DNA of 64,000 nucleotides from Stappia sp. GTDB lineage: Bacteria; Pseudomonadota; Alphaproteobacteria; Rhizobiales; Stappiaceae. The notes below the pieces were generated by a model that worked only from the letters and a program-made list of their open reading frames with translations, did no database searches and was not told where the DNA came from. This document shows, piece after piece, positions 22,282 to 31,722 of this stretch (within the stretch, counting starts at the first letter, position 1; the number at the start of each line of letters is the position of its first letter). The stretch lies in NCBI GenBank assembly GCA_002722295.1, contig PBLF01000002.1:146284-210283 (forward strand), given 5' to 3'. The position numbers and the translations under genes were made by a program.

Positions 22282-23244
22282 ATGAGCGACAAGACGCCCG
22301 GCCGCGGCCGGATCTATGCCTCCATCACCGAAACCATCGGCGACACGCCGATCGTGCGGCTCGACCGCCTGGCGAAGGATGCTGGCGTCGAGGCCGAGAT
22401 TCTGGCGAAGCTCGAGTTCTTCAACCCGATTTCAAGCGTCAAGGACCGCATCGGCGTGTCGATGATCGAGGCGCTCGAGGCCGAGGGCAAGATCACCCCG
22501 GGAAAGACCACGCTCGTCGAGCCGACCTCCGGCAACACCGGTATCGCGCTGGCTTTCGTGGCCGCGGCCAAGGGATACCGTCTCATCCTGGTGATGCCCG
22601 AGACGATGTCCATCGAGCGCCGCAAGATGCTCAAGCTGCTCGGTGCCGAACTGGTGCTCACCGAGGGGCCGAAGGGCATGAAGGGCGCGGTGGCGCGCGC
22701 CGAGGAGCTCGTCGGCGAGATCGACGGCGCGGTCATGCCGCAGCAGTTCGAAAACCCGGCCAATCCGGCGATCCACCGCGCCACGACGGCGCAGGAAATC
22801 TGGAACGACACCGGCGGCAATGTGGATGTCTTCGTGTCCGGCATCGGCACGGGTGGCACGATCACCGGTGTCAGCCAGGTGCTGAAGGAAAAGAAGCCGG
22901 ACCTGCATGTGGTCGCGGTGGAGCCCGAGGACAGCCCGATCCTGTCCGGCGGCAATCCGGGGCCGCACAAGATCCAGGGCATCGGCGCGGGCTTCGTGCC
23001 CGGCGTGCTCGACACGAAGGTCTATGACGAGGTCGTCACGGTCAGCAATGACGCTGCGTTCGAGATGGCGCGCAAGGTCGCCCGCCTCGAGGGGCTTCCG
23101 GTCGGCATTTCCTCGGGTGCGGCTCTCGTGGCGGCGCTGAAGGTCGGCGCGCGTGGCGAGATGGCCGGCAAGCGCATCGTCGTCATCATCCCCTCCTTCG
23201 CCGAGCGCTACCTCTCCACGGCCCTCTTCGAGGGTCTCGAGTAA
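22282..23244 (+). CDS. cysK: Cysteine synthase A (O-acetylserine sulfhydrylase)
   Basis: CysK (320 aa) is a PLP enzyme forming cysteine from O-acetylserine and sulfide. The PLP lysine lies in NPISSVKDR near residue 45, the substrate loop [12 protein letters not shown] follows, and the phosphate loop [10 protein letters not shown] and [12 protein letters not shown] are present. The start MSDKTPGRG matches the family N-terminus and follows GGGAGA. A hairpin terminator lies downstream. Nothing in the gap upstream resembles a known cysteine-responsive element. Confidence 0.95.
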   Translation: MSDKTPGRGRIYASITETIGDTPIVRLDRLAKDAGVEAEILAKLEFFNPISSVKDRIGVSMIEALEAEGKITPGKTTLVEPTSGNTGIALAFVAAAKGYRLILVMPETMSIERRKMLKLLGAELVLTEGPKGMKGAVARAEELVGEIDGAVMPQQFENPANPAIHRATTAQEIWNDTGGNVDVFVSGIGTGGTITGVSQVLKEKKPDLHVVAVEPEDSPILSGGNPGPHKIQGIGAGFVPGVLDTKVYDEVVTVSNDAAFEMARKVARLEGLPVGISSGAALVAALKVGARGEMAGKRIVVIIPSFAERYLSTALFEGLE

Positions 23245-23272
23245 GCCGGCGTCCGTGATGCAGGGAAACAGG

Positions 23273-23303
23273 AAACGGCGGGGCCCCGGGCTCCGCCGTT
23301 TTC
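23273..23303 (+). terminator. Terminator after cysK
   Basis: An eight-base stem (AACGGCGG / CCGCCGTT) with an 11-base GC-rich loop is followed by TTTC. It lies between convergent cysK and the YbjQ gene and may act for both. Confidence 0.75.
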
Positions 23304-23322
23304 ATATCCGGAAGGTCGGCTC

Positions 23323-23643
23323 TCAGCGCACGCTGACGGCGGTTCCGGTCGCGCTCACCATCAGCATGGAGCCGTTCTGGCCAACGGTTTCATAGTCGAT
23401 GTCGACACCGATCACCGCATTTGCGCCAAGCCGTTCGGCGCGGGCCTGCATCTCTTCCATGGCGATCTCGCGGGCGCGCATCAGCTCCTCCTCATAGGCG
23501 GCCGAGCGGCCGCCGACGATGTCGCGAATGCCGGCGAAGAGATCCTTGAAGATGTTGGCGCCCAGGATGGCTTCGCCGGTGACGACGCCGTGGTAGTCGG
23601 CGATCTCGCGGTTCTGGAGCGTGCTGGTTGTGGTGACGAGCAT
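23323..23643 (-). CDS. YbjQ family (UPF0145) heavy-metal-binding-like protein
   Basis: The 106-aa product is a UPF0145/YbjQ protein, pentameric in solved structures and of unknown role. [26 protein letters not shown] and the C-terminal [15 protein letters not shown] and SATGTAV segments are diagnostic. It stands alone. Confidence 0.92.
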   Translation of the reverse strand: MLVTTTSTLQNREIADYHGVVTGEAILGANIFKDLFAGIRDIVGGRSAAYEEELMRAREIAMEEMQARAERLGANAVIGVDIDYETVGQNGSMLMVSATGTAVSVR

Positions 23644-23737
23644 CCGGTGTCTCCTGATCGGTGTCGCGCAGGCGGCCGCTTGCGCCGATTGTCAGGTGGT
23701 TGCCCCGGGGCGCCGTATCAAGCCCGGCGCGCCGGTG

Positions 23738-25351
23738 TCAGCTTTCCGGTCCCATGAGCCGGTCGATGGGCGCATAGTCGTCGGTGAGAAGTGGCGGATC
23801 GAGTCGCTCGACCAGCCCGGCAACCCGCTTTTCCGGCATCCTTGCGATGATGCGCGAGGCGCTGCCGGCTGCCGTGGGGGCAAGCACCATCCGTCCGTGC
23901 GCCGTCGGCGTGTCGCCCGCCACGAGCACGAAGGTCGTGCGGCCCCCGGCGGTAAAATCGTCCGCTTCCACCCAGACCTCCACCACGGGAAACACGCTCC
24001 CGAGCGTCTTCACGGTGGCGGCCAGGGCCTGCAGCCGGGTCATGTGGTCGATCAGGTTCATGGCATAGAAGCCGCCGGGCGCGAGACGGGCGCGGATCTC
24101 GCCGTAGAATTCCCGCGTGACGAGATGGGCGGGCACTGCAATGTCCGTGAACGCGTCGCCGACAACGACCTGGAACGCGCCCTCCTCGCGCAGCAGGCGG
24201 CGGGCGTCGCCGTGGCGCATCGTGAAGCGTGCCGGATCGACGTCGAAGTCACGCGCCGCGATGCGTGTCACCTGCGGATCGATCTCGGCGACAACGAGAC
24301 CGGGGGCGGGGGCGTCCACGCTCCAGGCGCGCGGCAGGGTGAGCGCGCCGCCGCCGACGAAGAAGGCGGAAGACGGTACGCCTGCAAGCCGTTCGCGCGC
24401 CACCGCGTCGATGATCGCCGCATAGGGCATTTCCAGGCGCAGCGGCGCGCCGATCACGTTGATGCCGTGGCCGAGGTGGTCGATGACCATCACGCGGGCG
24501 ATAGCGCCGATCTCGTCGGAGATGTCCAGCGAGCGAATGCAGTAATAACGGCTTTCCGTGTCGCAGGCGCCTGTCACCGTGGCGGGCGCGGCAAGAAGCG
24601 CGCCGCCGGCCAGAACGGTAAGGATGGCGACCGGGAGGACCGTGCGGTGTCCGCTTCCCGTGCCGCGCGTTGCCCGCCGAACCATCCAGAGACAGGCGAG
24701 CGCGAAAGCCACGTAGCAGCCGGCAACGGCGATGAGCGTGCGGGCCGTGCCGAGCCAGGAAATGAAGACATATCCCGCGGCCAGTGTCCCGGCGATGGCG
24801 CCGATCGCGGAGACGGCGTGGAGCGCGCCGAGCGCTCGCCCGCTGCGGTCGCGGTTCTGGATGGCGATGCGTGCCAGGATCGGCGAGGGAATGCCGGCGG
24901 CGAAGGAGGGTAGAAAGAAGAGCGCCGTGGCGAGCGCGACGATCCCCGAGACAGGGTCGGAAAGGGCCGAAAGCAACGGGCCGGACAGCACGGCGATGAG
25001 CGGCAGCGCCGCGAGCGTGGTCAGGGCTCCAAGGACACCGGAGGCGGCGAGCGCCAGCAGCCCGGTGCGAAGCGGCCGGTCGGCCAGCAACCCCCCGGCC
25101 CAGTGACCGGCGGAAAAGCCGGCGAAAACCACCGCGATCACCGCCGTCCAGGTGTAGAGCGACATGCCGACATAGGGGGCGAGCATCCGCCCGGCCACGA
25201 TCTCCACCACGAGGCCGGCGGCGGCGATCACGAATTGCGCCGCCAGAAGAAAGGCAAAGGGCACCGCCGGTTGTCCGGCGGTGCGGGCGCTTCGTGAGGT
25301 GCTGTCGGCGGGTTCCGGCAGTGCCGGACCGGGAGCGTCGCTCGTCGTCAT
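23738..25351 (-). CDS. Membrane-embedded spermidine-synthase-like protein
   Basis: This 537-aa protein fuses an N-terminal integral membrane half (about eight helices, with AGLVVEIVAGRMLAPYVG at the first) to a soluble C-terminal spermidine-synthase-like Rossmann domain (about 290-500). That domain contains FFVGGGALTLPR, VVAEIDP, HGDARRLL and VVGDAF. The family is called fused spermidine synthase, but its reaction is not established and most members are not shown to make polyamines. Alanine- and glycine-rich helices are typical. Confidence 0.82.
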   Translation of the reverse strand: MTTSDAPGPALPEPADSTSRSARTAGQPAVPFAFLLAAQFVIAAAGLVVEIVAGRMLAPYVGMSLYTWTAVIAVVFAGFSAGHWAGGLLADRPLRTGLLALAASGVLGALTTLAALPLIAVLSGPLLSALSDPVSGIVALATALFFLPSFAAGIPSPILARIAIQNRDRSGRALGALHAVSAIGAIAGTLAAGYVFISWLGTARTLIAVAGCYVAFALACLWMVRRATRGTGSGHRTVLPVAILTVLAGGALLAAPATVTGACDTESRYYCIRSLDISDEIGAIARVMVIDHLGHGINVIGAPLRLEMPYAAIIDAVARERLAGVPSSAFFVGGGALTLPRAWSVDAPAPGLVVAEIDPQVTRIAARDFDVDPARFTMRHGDARRLLREEGAFQVVVGDAFTDIAVPAHLVTREFYGEIRARLAPGGFYAMNLIDHMTRLQALAATVKTLGSVFPVVEVWVEADDFTAGGRTTFVLVAGDTPTAHGRMVLAPTAAGSASRIIARMPEKRVAGLVERLDPPLLTDDYAPIDRLMGPES

Positions 25352-25392
25352 GATGCGAGCCTATCCCGGTCCGTGCGGGCCGGGAAGCCGGA

Positions 25393-26040
25393 TCACGCGG
25401 CCGGTGCGCCCACCTTGTCGGGATGGGCGAGGGCGAAAGCGTCCAGCGCGTTGCACGCCGCGTCGATCTCGACGATCCGGGGCACGGCATCCAGGTCGAC
25501 GCCCCAGCGCCGGGCGTTGTAGATCTGCGGCACGAGGCAGATGTCGGCCATCGTCGGCGTGTCGCCGTGACAGAAGGTGCCGGTACGGCTGTCGCCGAGC
25601 ATCGTCTCCAGGGCGGCGAGGCCGCGACCGATATTCTCCTTCATCCATGCGACACGCAGTTCGTCCCCGCCCCCGGCGAGTTCGACCACCCGCGCGGTGA
25701 TGGACAGGTTGCAGATCGGATGGATCTCCATGGCGATCAGGTGCGAGAGCGCGCGCACCCGGTGACGGCCGAGCGCGTCCGCGGGGAGCAGCGTGCTGTT
25801 TTCTCTCGTGTCATGAAGATACTCGAGGATCGCGACCGACTGGGTGAGCATGGCACCGTCGATCTCGAGCGCGGGAACGAGCCCTTGCGGATTGCGCGCC
25901 AGATGGGCTTGCGCACGGTGCTCGCCCTTGAGCAGGTTCACCGAAACGCTTTCGTGCTCGATGCCGAGGAGTCCGAGCGCGATGCGCAGCCGGTAGGCCG
26001 CCGAGGAGCGCCAATAGTCGTAAAGCACGGGTGTCGTCAT
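25393..26040 (-). CDS. maiA: Maleylacetoacetate isomerase
   Basis: This zeta-class glutathione transferase (215 aa) isomerises maleylacetoacetate to fumarylacetoacetate in tyrosine breakdown. The active-site motif DYWRSSAAYRLRIAL at residues 7-21 is the family signature SSCS/A-type, with NPQGLVPAL and a C-terminal FCHGDTPTMADICLVPQIYNA. The start follows GAGGACCTG. No other homogentisate-pathway gene is adjacent. A RutR-like operator in the upstream gap faces preT on the other strand. Confidence 0.9.
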   Translation of the reverse strand: MTTPVLYDYWRSSAAYRLRIALGLLGIEHESVSVNLLKGEHRAQAHLARNPQGLVPALEIDGAMLTQSVAILEYLHDTRENSTLLPADALGRHRVRALSHLIAMEIHPICNLSITARVVELAGGGDELRVAWMKENIGRGLAALETMLGDSRTGTFCHGDTPTMADICLVPQIYNARRWGVDLDAVPRIVEIDAACNALDAFALAHPDKVGAPAA

Positions 26041-26392
26041 CAGGTCCTCCCGGTCGCGGGCAGACGAAGCGGCCGGTCCGCTCATCGGAGCCCGCAGGAT
26101 TGCGGTCCGTCCGGCTCTACACGGCTGCGGGCCACTGGCCAAGTCCGCGCGGGACCTCACGCAGCGGCGGGCGGGCGTCGCGGCGCACAAAAAATTTGAC
26201 TAATTGGTCAAAATTCGGCCCAATGACCTCTGCGGAAGATCTCCCGGCAAGAGAGGAGGCGCCGCACCGATCGCCAGAGCCAGAACCGGCGCCGGGCCTT
26301 TTTCGTGTTGCGCAGGGCCCGCGCTCCAGAGGGAAACACGGGCCGGCCGCTTTCCGTGAGGACGCGCCGCCGGCCGTTGCGGAGGTGCAGCC
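26041..26392. other. Divergent maiA/preT intergenic region
   Basis: This 352-base gap holds the RutR-like operator described separately and an A/T-rich core around it in an otherwise GC-rich sequence. Nothing in it looks coding. The TTGACT half of the operator could also serve as a -35 box for preT, with a weak CCCAAT 17 bases downstream. Confidence 0.6.
26195..26212. promoter_or_regulatory. RutR-like operator upstream of preTA
   Basis: TTTGACTAATTGGTCAAA is an 18-base near-perfect palindrome with one mismatched pair. It closely matches the RutR consensus TTGACCAnnTGGTCAA known from E. coli, where uracil or thymine releases the repressor. It lies about 180 bases before preT, and two RutR-type genes lie 5 kb away. 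Confidence 0.8.
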
Positions 26393-27760
26393 ATGGCTGA
26401 CGTACTCGCAGGCGCCGACATTCGCGGTGCCCGCCTGACCGCTGACGACTATCTCGAGAATTTCGACGATCTTCATCCGCCGCTCGGTGCCCGCGAGGCG
26501 CGTGTGGAAGCAGACCGCTGTTATTACTGCTATGACGCGCCCTGCACGATCGCCTGTCCGACCTCGATCGACATTCCGGGCTTCATCCGCCAGATCTCGA
26601 CGGGCAACGAGATCGGTGCCGCGAAGACGATCTTCGCGGAGAACATCCTGGGCGGAATGTGCGCAAGGGTCTGCCCGACCGAGACGCTGTGCGAGGAGGC
26701 CTGTGTCAGGAACCTCTCCGAGGACAGGCCGGTGCAGATCGGGCTGCTCCAGAGGCATGCCACCGACACCTATCTGGATGATCCGCAGCGCCATCCCTTC
26801 ACGCGCGGGGCTCCGACCGGGCGGCGGGTCGCCGTCGTCGGCGCCGGACCGGCCGGACTGTCGTGTGCGCACGCGCTTGCGCGCCTCGGTCACGAGGTGA
26901 CGATCTTCGAGGCCCGTGAGAAGCCGGGCGGGCTGAGCGAATACGGAATTGCCGCCTACAAGACGACCAATGATTTCGCCCAGCGGGAAGTGTCCTTCGT
27001 CACCTCCATCGGTGGCATCGAAATCCGCTGTGGCAAGGCGCTGGGCCGCGACATGACGCTTGCGGGCCTGCGCGCCGACTTCGACGCGGTCTTCCTCGGC
27101 ATGGGCCTTGCCGGTGTCAATGCGCTGAAGGCGGAGGGCGAGGAGCTCTCCGGGGTACTCGACGCGGTCGACTACATCGCCGGGCTGCGCCAGGCGGAGG
27201 ATCTCGCCAGCCTTCCCATCGGCCGGCGGGTGGTCGTCATCGGTGGCGGCATGACCGCGATCGACATCGCCGTCCAGGCCCGCAGGCTCGGCGCGGAGGA
27301 GGTGACGATCGCCTACCGCCGCGACCGCGACGCCATGAAGGCGAGCCCCTATGAGCAGGAAGTGGCGCTGACCAATGGCGTCGTGATCCGCGAATGGCTG
27401 CAGCCGGTCCGGCTCCTGGGTGCGGACGGCCAGGTCCAGGCAATCGAACTCGCGCGCACCTGTGTCGGCGCGGACGGCGGTCTTGTCGCAACGGACGAGA
27501 TCTTGCGTCTTCCCGCCGACCAGGTGTTCAAGGCCATCGGCCAGGGCTTCGTTGCCGATCCGCTCGAGGGCACGGTTCCCGAACTCGAGGGCGGACGCAT
27601 CCGGGTCGACGAGACCCGGCGCACGTCTCTCGACGATGTGTGGGCGGGTGGTGACTGTATCGTCGGAGGCGAAGACCTGACGGTCGCCGCCGTCGAGGAC
27701 GGCAAGCGTGCCGCGCGCAGCATCCACGAGCGCCTTTCCGCCGTTTCCGCAGCCGCCTGA
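26393..27760 (+). CDS. preT: NAD-dependent dihydropyrimidine dehydrogenase subunit PreT
   Basis: PreT (455 aa) passes electrons from NADH through FAD and iron-sulfur clusters to PreA. N-terminal cysteines for two [4Fe-4S] clusters are at 43, 46, 51, 55 and 90, 94, 100, 104. The FAD-binding site is VVGAGPAGLSCAHAL and the NAD(P) site is VVIGGGMTAIDIAVQA. It corresponds to the N-terminal half of mammalian dihydropyrimidine dehydrogenase. A GGAGG ribosome-binding site precedes the ATG. preA follows about 105 bases downstream. A RutR-like operator upstream implies pyrimidine induction. Confidence 0.93.
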   Translation: MADVLAGADIRGARLTADDYLENFDDLHPPLGAREARVEADRCYYCYDAPCTIACPTSIDIPGFIRQISTGNEIGAAKTIFAENILGGMCARVCPTETLCEEACVRNLSEDRPVQIGLLQRHATDTYLDDPQRHPFTRGAPTGRRVAVVGAGPAGLSCAHALARLGHEVTIFEAREKPGGLSEYGIAAYKTTNDFAQREVSFVTSIGGIEIRCGKALGRDMTLAGLRADFDAVFLGMGLAGVNALKAEGEELSGVLDAVDYIAGLRQAEDLASLPIGRRVVVIGGGMTAIDIAVQARRLGAEEVTIAYRRDRDAMKASPYEQEVALTNGVVIREWLQPVRLLGADGQVQAIELARTCVGADGGLVATDEILRLPADQVFKAIGQGFVADPLEGTVPELEGGRIRVDETRRTSLDDVWAGGDCIVGGEDLTVAAVEDGKRAARSIHERLSAVSAAA

Positions 27761-27865
27761 GCGGCCCGCCACCGACACCGTGCGGCGGGCCAGCCGGCAG
27801 TATCATTGGAGACTGCCGCGCCTGCCGCCATCCCGTGTCCCCGAACGCAACAGGGGGAAAACGCA

Positions 27866-29176
27866 ATGGCAGACCTTCGCAGCGACTTTCTCGGCATCAA
27901 GTCGCCAAACCCGTTCTGGCTGGCCTCCGCGCCGCCGACCGACAAGGAATACAACGTCGTGCGCGCCTTCAAGGCGGGCTGGGGCGGCGTCGTGTGGAAG
28001 ACGCTCGGTGAGGACCCGCCGGTCGTCAACGTCAACGGTCCGCGCTATGGCGCCACCCACGGCCACGATCGCACGCTGACGGGTTTCAACAACATCGAGC
28101 TCATCACCGACCGGCCACTCGAGACGAACCTGCGTGAGATCAAGCAGGTGAAGCGCGACTGGAAGGACCGCGCCCTCGTCGTGTCGCTCATGGTGCCCTG
28201 CGAGGAGCAGAACTGGATCGACATCCTGAAACGTGTGGAGGAGACCGAGGCCGACGGAATCGAGCTCAACTTCGGCTGTCCACACGGCATGTCGGAGCGC
28301 GGCATGGGCTCGGCCGTCGGTCAGGTGCCGGAATACATCGAGATGGTCACGCGCTGGTGCAAGCAACACACGCGGATGCCCGTGATCGTCAAGCTTACGC
28401 CCAACATCACCGACATTCGCCAGCCCGCGCGGGCCGCCCATGCGGGCGGTGCCGACGCGGTGTCGCTGATCAACACCATCAACTCCATCGTGTCGGTCGA
28501 TCTCGACCAGATGTCGCCGGCGCCGGTGATCGACGGGCGCGGCGCTCACGGCGGCTATTGCGGGCCGGCGGTCAAGCCCATCGCGCTCAACATGGTGGCG
28601 GAGATCGCCCGCGATGCCCAGACGCGCGGCCTGCCGATTTCCGGCATCGGCGGCGTGACCACCTGGCGCGACGCAGCCGAGTTCATGGCGCTCGGCGCGG
28701 GCACGGTGCAGGTCTGCACGGCCGCGATGACCTACGGCTTCCGTGTGGTCGAGGAGATGATCTCCGGCCTTTCGGACTGGATGGACGAAAAGGGCTACAC
28801 CAGTGTCGACCAGTTCGTCGGCAAGGCCGTGCCGGCCGTTTCCGACTGGCAGCAGCTCAACCTGAACTACATCGTCAAGGCGAAGATCGACCAGGATGCC
28901 TGCATCAAGTGCGGCCGCTGCCACATCGCCTGCGAGGACACGTCGCATCAGGCGATCACGGCCATGAAGGACGGGCTGCGTCATTTCGAGGTGATTGACG
29001 AGGAGTGCGTGGGCTGCAATCTCTGCGTCTCCGTGTGCCCGGTCGAGGATTGCATCTCCATGGTTGAGATGACGGAAGGCACCGACCCGCGCACGGGCAA
29101 GCCGATCGACCGGACCTACGCGAACTGGACGACCCATCCCAACAACCCCAACCGGGTGATGGAAGCCGCCGAATGA
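27866..29176 (+). CDS. preA: NAD-dependent dihydropyrimidine dehydrogenase subunit PreA
   Basis: PreA (436 aa) reduces uracil and thymine to dihydropyrimidines. The FMN-binding TIM barrel (about 1-320) has the substrate Asn135 and catalytic Cys138 in ELNFGCPHGM, equivalent to Asn668 and Cys671 of mammalian dihydropyrimidine dehydrogenase, and the KLTPN phosphate strand. The C-terminal ferredoxin domain has two CxxCxxC clusters (CIKCGRC and CVGCNLC). The start MADLRSDF follows AGGGGGA; an upstream in-frame ATG adds 20 non-conserved residues. Position and order with preT match E. coli preTA. Confidence 0.95.
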   Translation: MADLRSDFLGIKSPNPFWLASAPPTDKEYNVVRAFKAGWGGVVWKTLGEDPPVVNVNGPRYGATHGHDRTLTGFNNIELITDRPLETNLREIKQVKRDWKDRALVVSLMVPCEEQNWIDILKRVEETEADGIELNFGCPHGMSERGMGSAVGQVPEYIEMVTRWCKQHTRMPVIVKLTPNITDIRQPARAAHAGGADAVSLINTINSIVSVDLDQMSPAPVIDGRGAHGGYCGPAVKPIALNMVAEIARDAQTRGLPISGIGGVTTWRDAAEFMALGAGTVQVCTAAMTYGFRVVEEMISGLSDWMDEKGYTSVDQFVGKAVPAVSDWQQLNLNYIVKAKIDQDACIKCGRCHIACEDTSHQAITAMKDGLRHFEVIDEECVGCNLCVSVCPVEDCISMVEMTEGTDPRTGKPIDRTYANWTTHPNNPNRVMEAAE

Positions 29177-29201
29177 GGCATGTGACGACAGGCGGGACGC
29201 G

Positions 29202-30119
29202 GTGAGCGATACCGCGACCGCCGCTTCAGGCGAGACCGGGCGCGCCCATCTGGCGATGCTCGGTTTCGCGTTTCTCGTCTCGACCTCCTTTCCGGTCGGC
29301 CACGCGATCACCCATGCACTCGACCCGGCGTTGCTGACCGCCGTGCGCTTCCTGCTCGCGGCGGCGATCTTCGCGGCGATCGCCGTGTGGCGCGGTCGCT
29401 GGCACTGGCCGCCGCTGGTGCGTCTGCCGGTCTATCTCGTGATCGCGGTCTTTCTGGACGTCTTCTTCGTCACGATGTTCGAGGCGTTGCGTCTCACCAG
29501 TGCGCTCAACGCGGGTGCCGTGTTCACCCTGCTTCCCGCCTTCACCGCCCTTGCGGGGCTCGCGATCCTGGGGCAACGCATTTCGCGTCCGCAGGTCGTG
29601 TGCCTCGGCGTGGGAGCCGCGGGCGCGCTGCTCGTGCTGTTCGGTGATGACCTCTCCCGTCTCCTGCGGCTGGAGTTCGGGCCCGGTGAGCGGATCTATC
29701 TGGTGGGCGTGGCGGCCTATGCCTTCTATGCGCCGCTGATGCGGCTGCTCAATCGCGGCGAGGCGCTGGAGACCTTCAACTTCTGGATCCTCGTCACGGG
29801 CGCGGCATTGCTTCTGGTCCATGCGCGCGGCCCGCTGGTCGAAACCGACTGGTCGGATCTGTCTCCGGGCGTGTTCGCAGGCATCGTCTATCTGGCGGTG
29901 TTTCCGACCGCCACGAGCTTCTTCTGCGCCACCTATGCGAGCCTGCGACTGCCGGCCGGGCCCGTCATGGCCTACACCTACCTGCTGCCGTCCTTCGTCC
30001 TCGTCGAAACGCTTTTTCTGGGGGCGCCGGCGCCCGGCATCTGGAGCCTTGCCGGTGTCGGCGTGACGACCGTCGCGACCGTGCTCCTCCAGATGCGCGG
30101 GTCGCGCGCGCGAGTGTGA
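29202..30119 (+). CDS. EamA/DMT-superfamily transporter
   Basis: This 305-aa protein has about ten hydrophobic helices in two EamA repeats, typical of drug/metabolite exporters. The N-terminal repeat includes LLTAVRFLLAAAIFAA and the C-terminal repeat LPAGPVMAYTYLLPSFV. It uses a GTG start 25 bases after preA and is likely co-transcribed, so export of a pathway metabolite such as excess beta-alanine is conceivable, but the sequence does not show a substrate. It converges with the lytic transglycosylase gene with only nine bases between. Confidence 0.85.
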   Translation: MSDTATAASGETGRAHLAMLGFAFLVSTSFPVGHAITHALDPALLTAVRFLLAAAIFAAIAVWRGRWHWPPLVRLPVYLVIAVFLDVFFVTMFEALRLTSALNAGAVFTLLPAFTALAGLAILGQRISRPQVVCLGVGAAGALLVLFGDDLSRLLRLEFGPGERIYLVGVAAYAFYAPLMRLLNRGEALETFNFWILVTGAALLLVHARGPLVETDWSDLSPGVFAGIVYLAVFPTATSFFCATYASLRLPAGPVMAYTYLLPSFVLVETLFLGAPAPGIWSLAGVGVTTVATVLLQMRGSRARV

Positions 30120-30128
30120 TGGTTTGGC

Positions 30129-30944
30129 CTACTGGCGGAGCTGGCTTGCGAAATAGGCGATCGTCTTGCGGTAGACCTCGGCCCGGTTCCAGTCGCGCAG
30201 CACCGCGTAATTGCGCGAGCCGGGCGACCAGTCGCCACCCTTCTGCCAGCCATGCTGGCGCAGGAAGTTGGCCGTGGATGCGAAGACGTCGGCCGGGCTG
30301 CGAATGAGGTTCGGACGCCCGTCACCGTCATAGTCGACCGCGAAGCGCAGATAGCTCGACGCCAGGAACTGGGTCTGGCCGATCTCGCCGGCCCAGGCGC
30401 CCTTCATGTCCCGGACGCGCATGTAGCCCTTGTCGGCGATCTTAAGGGCGCTCATCAGTTCGTTGGTGAAGAACGCCGAACGCCGGCAGTCGTAGGCAAG
30501 CGCGGAGAGTGAGGAAAAGATCGGGATGTTTCCCGTGAAGGATCCGAACCCCGATTCCAGCCCCCAGATCGAGACGATCACCTCCTTCTGCACGCCGAAC
30601 TTGCGCTCGACCCGGTCGAGGATCACCCAGTGCTGCTTCAGCCTGCGCTTGCCGATCGCGATCGTCGAGGGCGGTGCGCGCCGGGCGAGGAACTTCTCGA
30701 AGGAGAGCTTGAAGGACTTCTGGTTCCGGTCGAGGCGGATCACCTTCCTGTTGTAGGTCATCCCGCCAAGCGCGCTCTCCACGGTCGCGCGCGAGATGCC
30801 GGCGGCCACCGCTTCACGCTTGAAGCTTTCCAGCCACGCGGGAAAGCCGGCGGCGTTGTTGCCGCATCTTGCGGCCTGTGCCGGTCCGCTCGGGGCCAGG
30901 GCGAGAAAGAGGGCTGAGGCAGCGACGACGACGGACTTGCGCAT
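30129..30944 (-). CDS. MltB-type lytic murein transglycosylase
   Basis: This secreted peptidoglycan-cleaving enzyme (271 aa) has a signal peptide ending at AQA-A near residue 22 and no lipobox, so it is periplasmic and soluble. The SLT_2 catalytic Glu is in WGLESGFG near residue 125, followed by SLSALAYDCRRSAFF and GEIGQTQFLASSYL. The start MRKSVVV follows GGGGAGA. It sits between pyrimidine genes with no obvious link to them. Confidence 0.92.
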   Translation of the reverse strand: MRKSVVVAASALFLALAPSGPAQAARCGNNAAGFPAWLESFKREAVAAGISRATVESALGGMTYNRKVIRLDRNQKSFKLSFEKFLARRAPPSTIAIGKRRLKQHWVILDRVERKFGVQKEVIVSIWGLESGFGSFTGNIPIFSSLSALAYDCRRSAFFTNELMSALKIADKGYMRVRDMKGAWAGEIGQTQFLASSYLRFAVDYDGDGRPNLIRSPADVFASTANFLRQHGWQKGGDWSPGSRNYAVLRDWNRAEVYRKTIAYFASQLRQ

Positions 30945-31050
30945 GGGATCTCCCCGATCCGGCCATGGCGCACCCGCGCGCCTGCGGCATCGCCTCCAGA
31001 ATACGGGCGACGGGAGCAGGATCAAGCGGGTGTTGGGGTGCGTGTCGGCG

Positions 31051-31722
31051 TCACCGGCGGGGCATCAGCCCCTCGAAGACCAGTCCGGTCAGTGTGTCGA
31101 GAGCCGCCTTGCGGAAGCTCTCGTCCCCGATGCCCGTCCCGGTGATCGCCGCGATCTGCGTGGCGAAGTCGGAATAGTGCTGTGTCGTCGCCCAGATCAG
31201 GAAGATGAGATGCGGCGGGTCGATGTCGCGGATCAATCCGCGCGCGGCCCAGTGGCGAAGGACGTCCGACTTCTCCGCGACAAGGCTTTTGAGCGGCCCC
31301 TCAAGAACGTCCCGGATCATCGGCGCGCCCTGCATCACCTCGTTTGCGAACAGACGGGAGGCTTCGGGGCACTCGGCCGAGAAGCGGAGCTTCGCCTCGA
31401 TATAGGCGGTCAGTTCCTGGCGCGGGTCGCCGTCGGGGTCGAGCGTGCGCAGCGGGGCCAGCCATCGGTCCAGGAGATCGGCCAGCACGGCCTTGTAGAT
31501 CGACGACTTGGAGCCGAAGTAGTAGAGCAGGTTGGACTTGGACATGCCTGCGTCCTCGGCGATCTGCTCCACCCGCGCGCCGCGATAGCCGTAGCGCGAG
31601 AACGTCGCCAGCGCCGCGTCGAGAATGCGGGCGCGGTTCTTCTCCTGAATGCGCGTACGCGGCGCCGCCGCCGTCTTCGGCGGTGTCTTGCCGTCACGCT
31701 CCGGGCTCGCGTCCATGTTCAT
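31051..31722 (-). CDS. rutR: RutR-type TetR-family regulator
   Basis: This 223-aa regulator closely resembles E. coli RutR along its length. The TetR helix-turn-helix has VEQIAEDAGMSKSNLLYYFGSK, and the YcdC-type ligand domain has EASRLFANEVMQGAPMI and HLIFLIWATTQHYSDFA, where E. coli RutR binds uracil. Its start overlaps the end of the preceding paralogue by ATGA, so the two are co-translated. RutR-like operators flank the two pyrimidine operons, so it probably represses preTA and the aminotransferase-hydA genes. Confidence 0.9.
   Translation of the reverse strand: MNMDASPERDGKTPPKTAAAPRTRIQEKNRARILDAALATFSRYGYRGARVEQIAEDAGMSKSNLLYYFGSKSSIYKAVLADLLDRWLAPLRTLDPDGDPRQELTAYIEAKLRFSAECPEASRLFANEVMQGAPMIRDVLEGPLKSLVAEKSDVLRHWAARGLIRDIDPPHLIFLIWATTQHYSDFATQIAAITGTGIGDESFRKAALDTLTGLVFEGLMPRR

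Noticed and set aside
27866..29176. Apparent loss of the catalytic cysteine in PreA, where the segment after GMGSA reads VGQ against CGQ in mammalian enzymes
   Set aside because: The catalytic Cys671 of the mammalian enzyme is the one three residues after substrate Asn668, and that Asn-x-x-Cys is kept here as NFGC.
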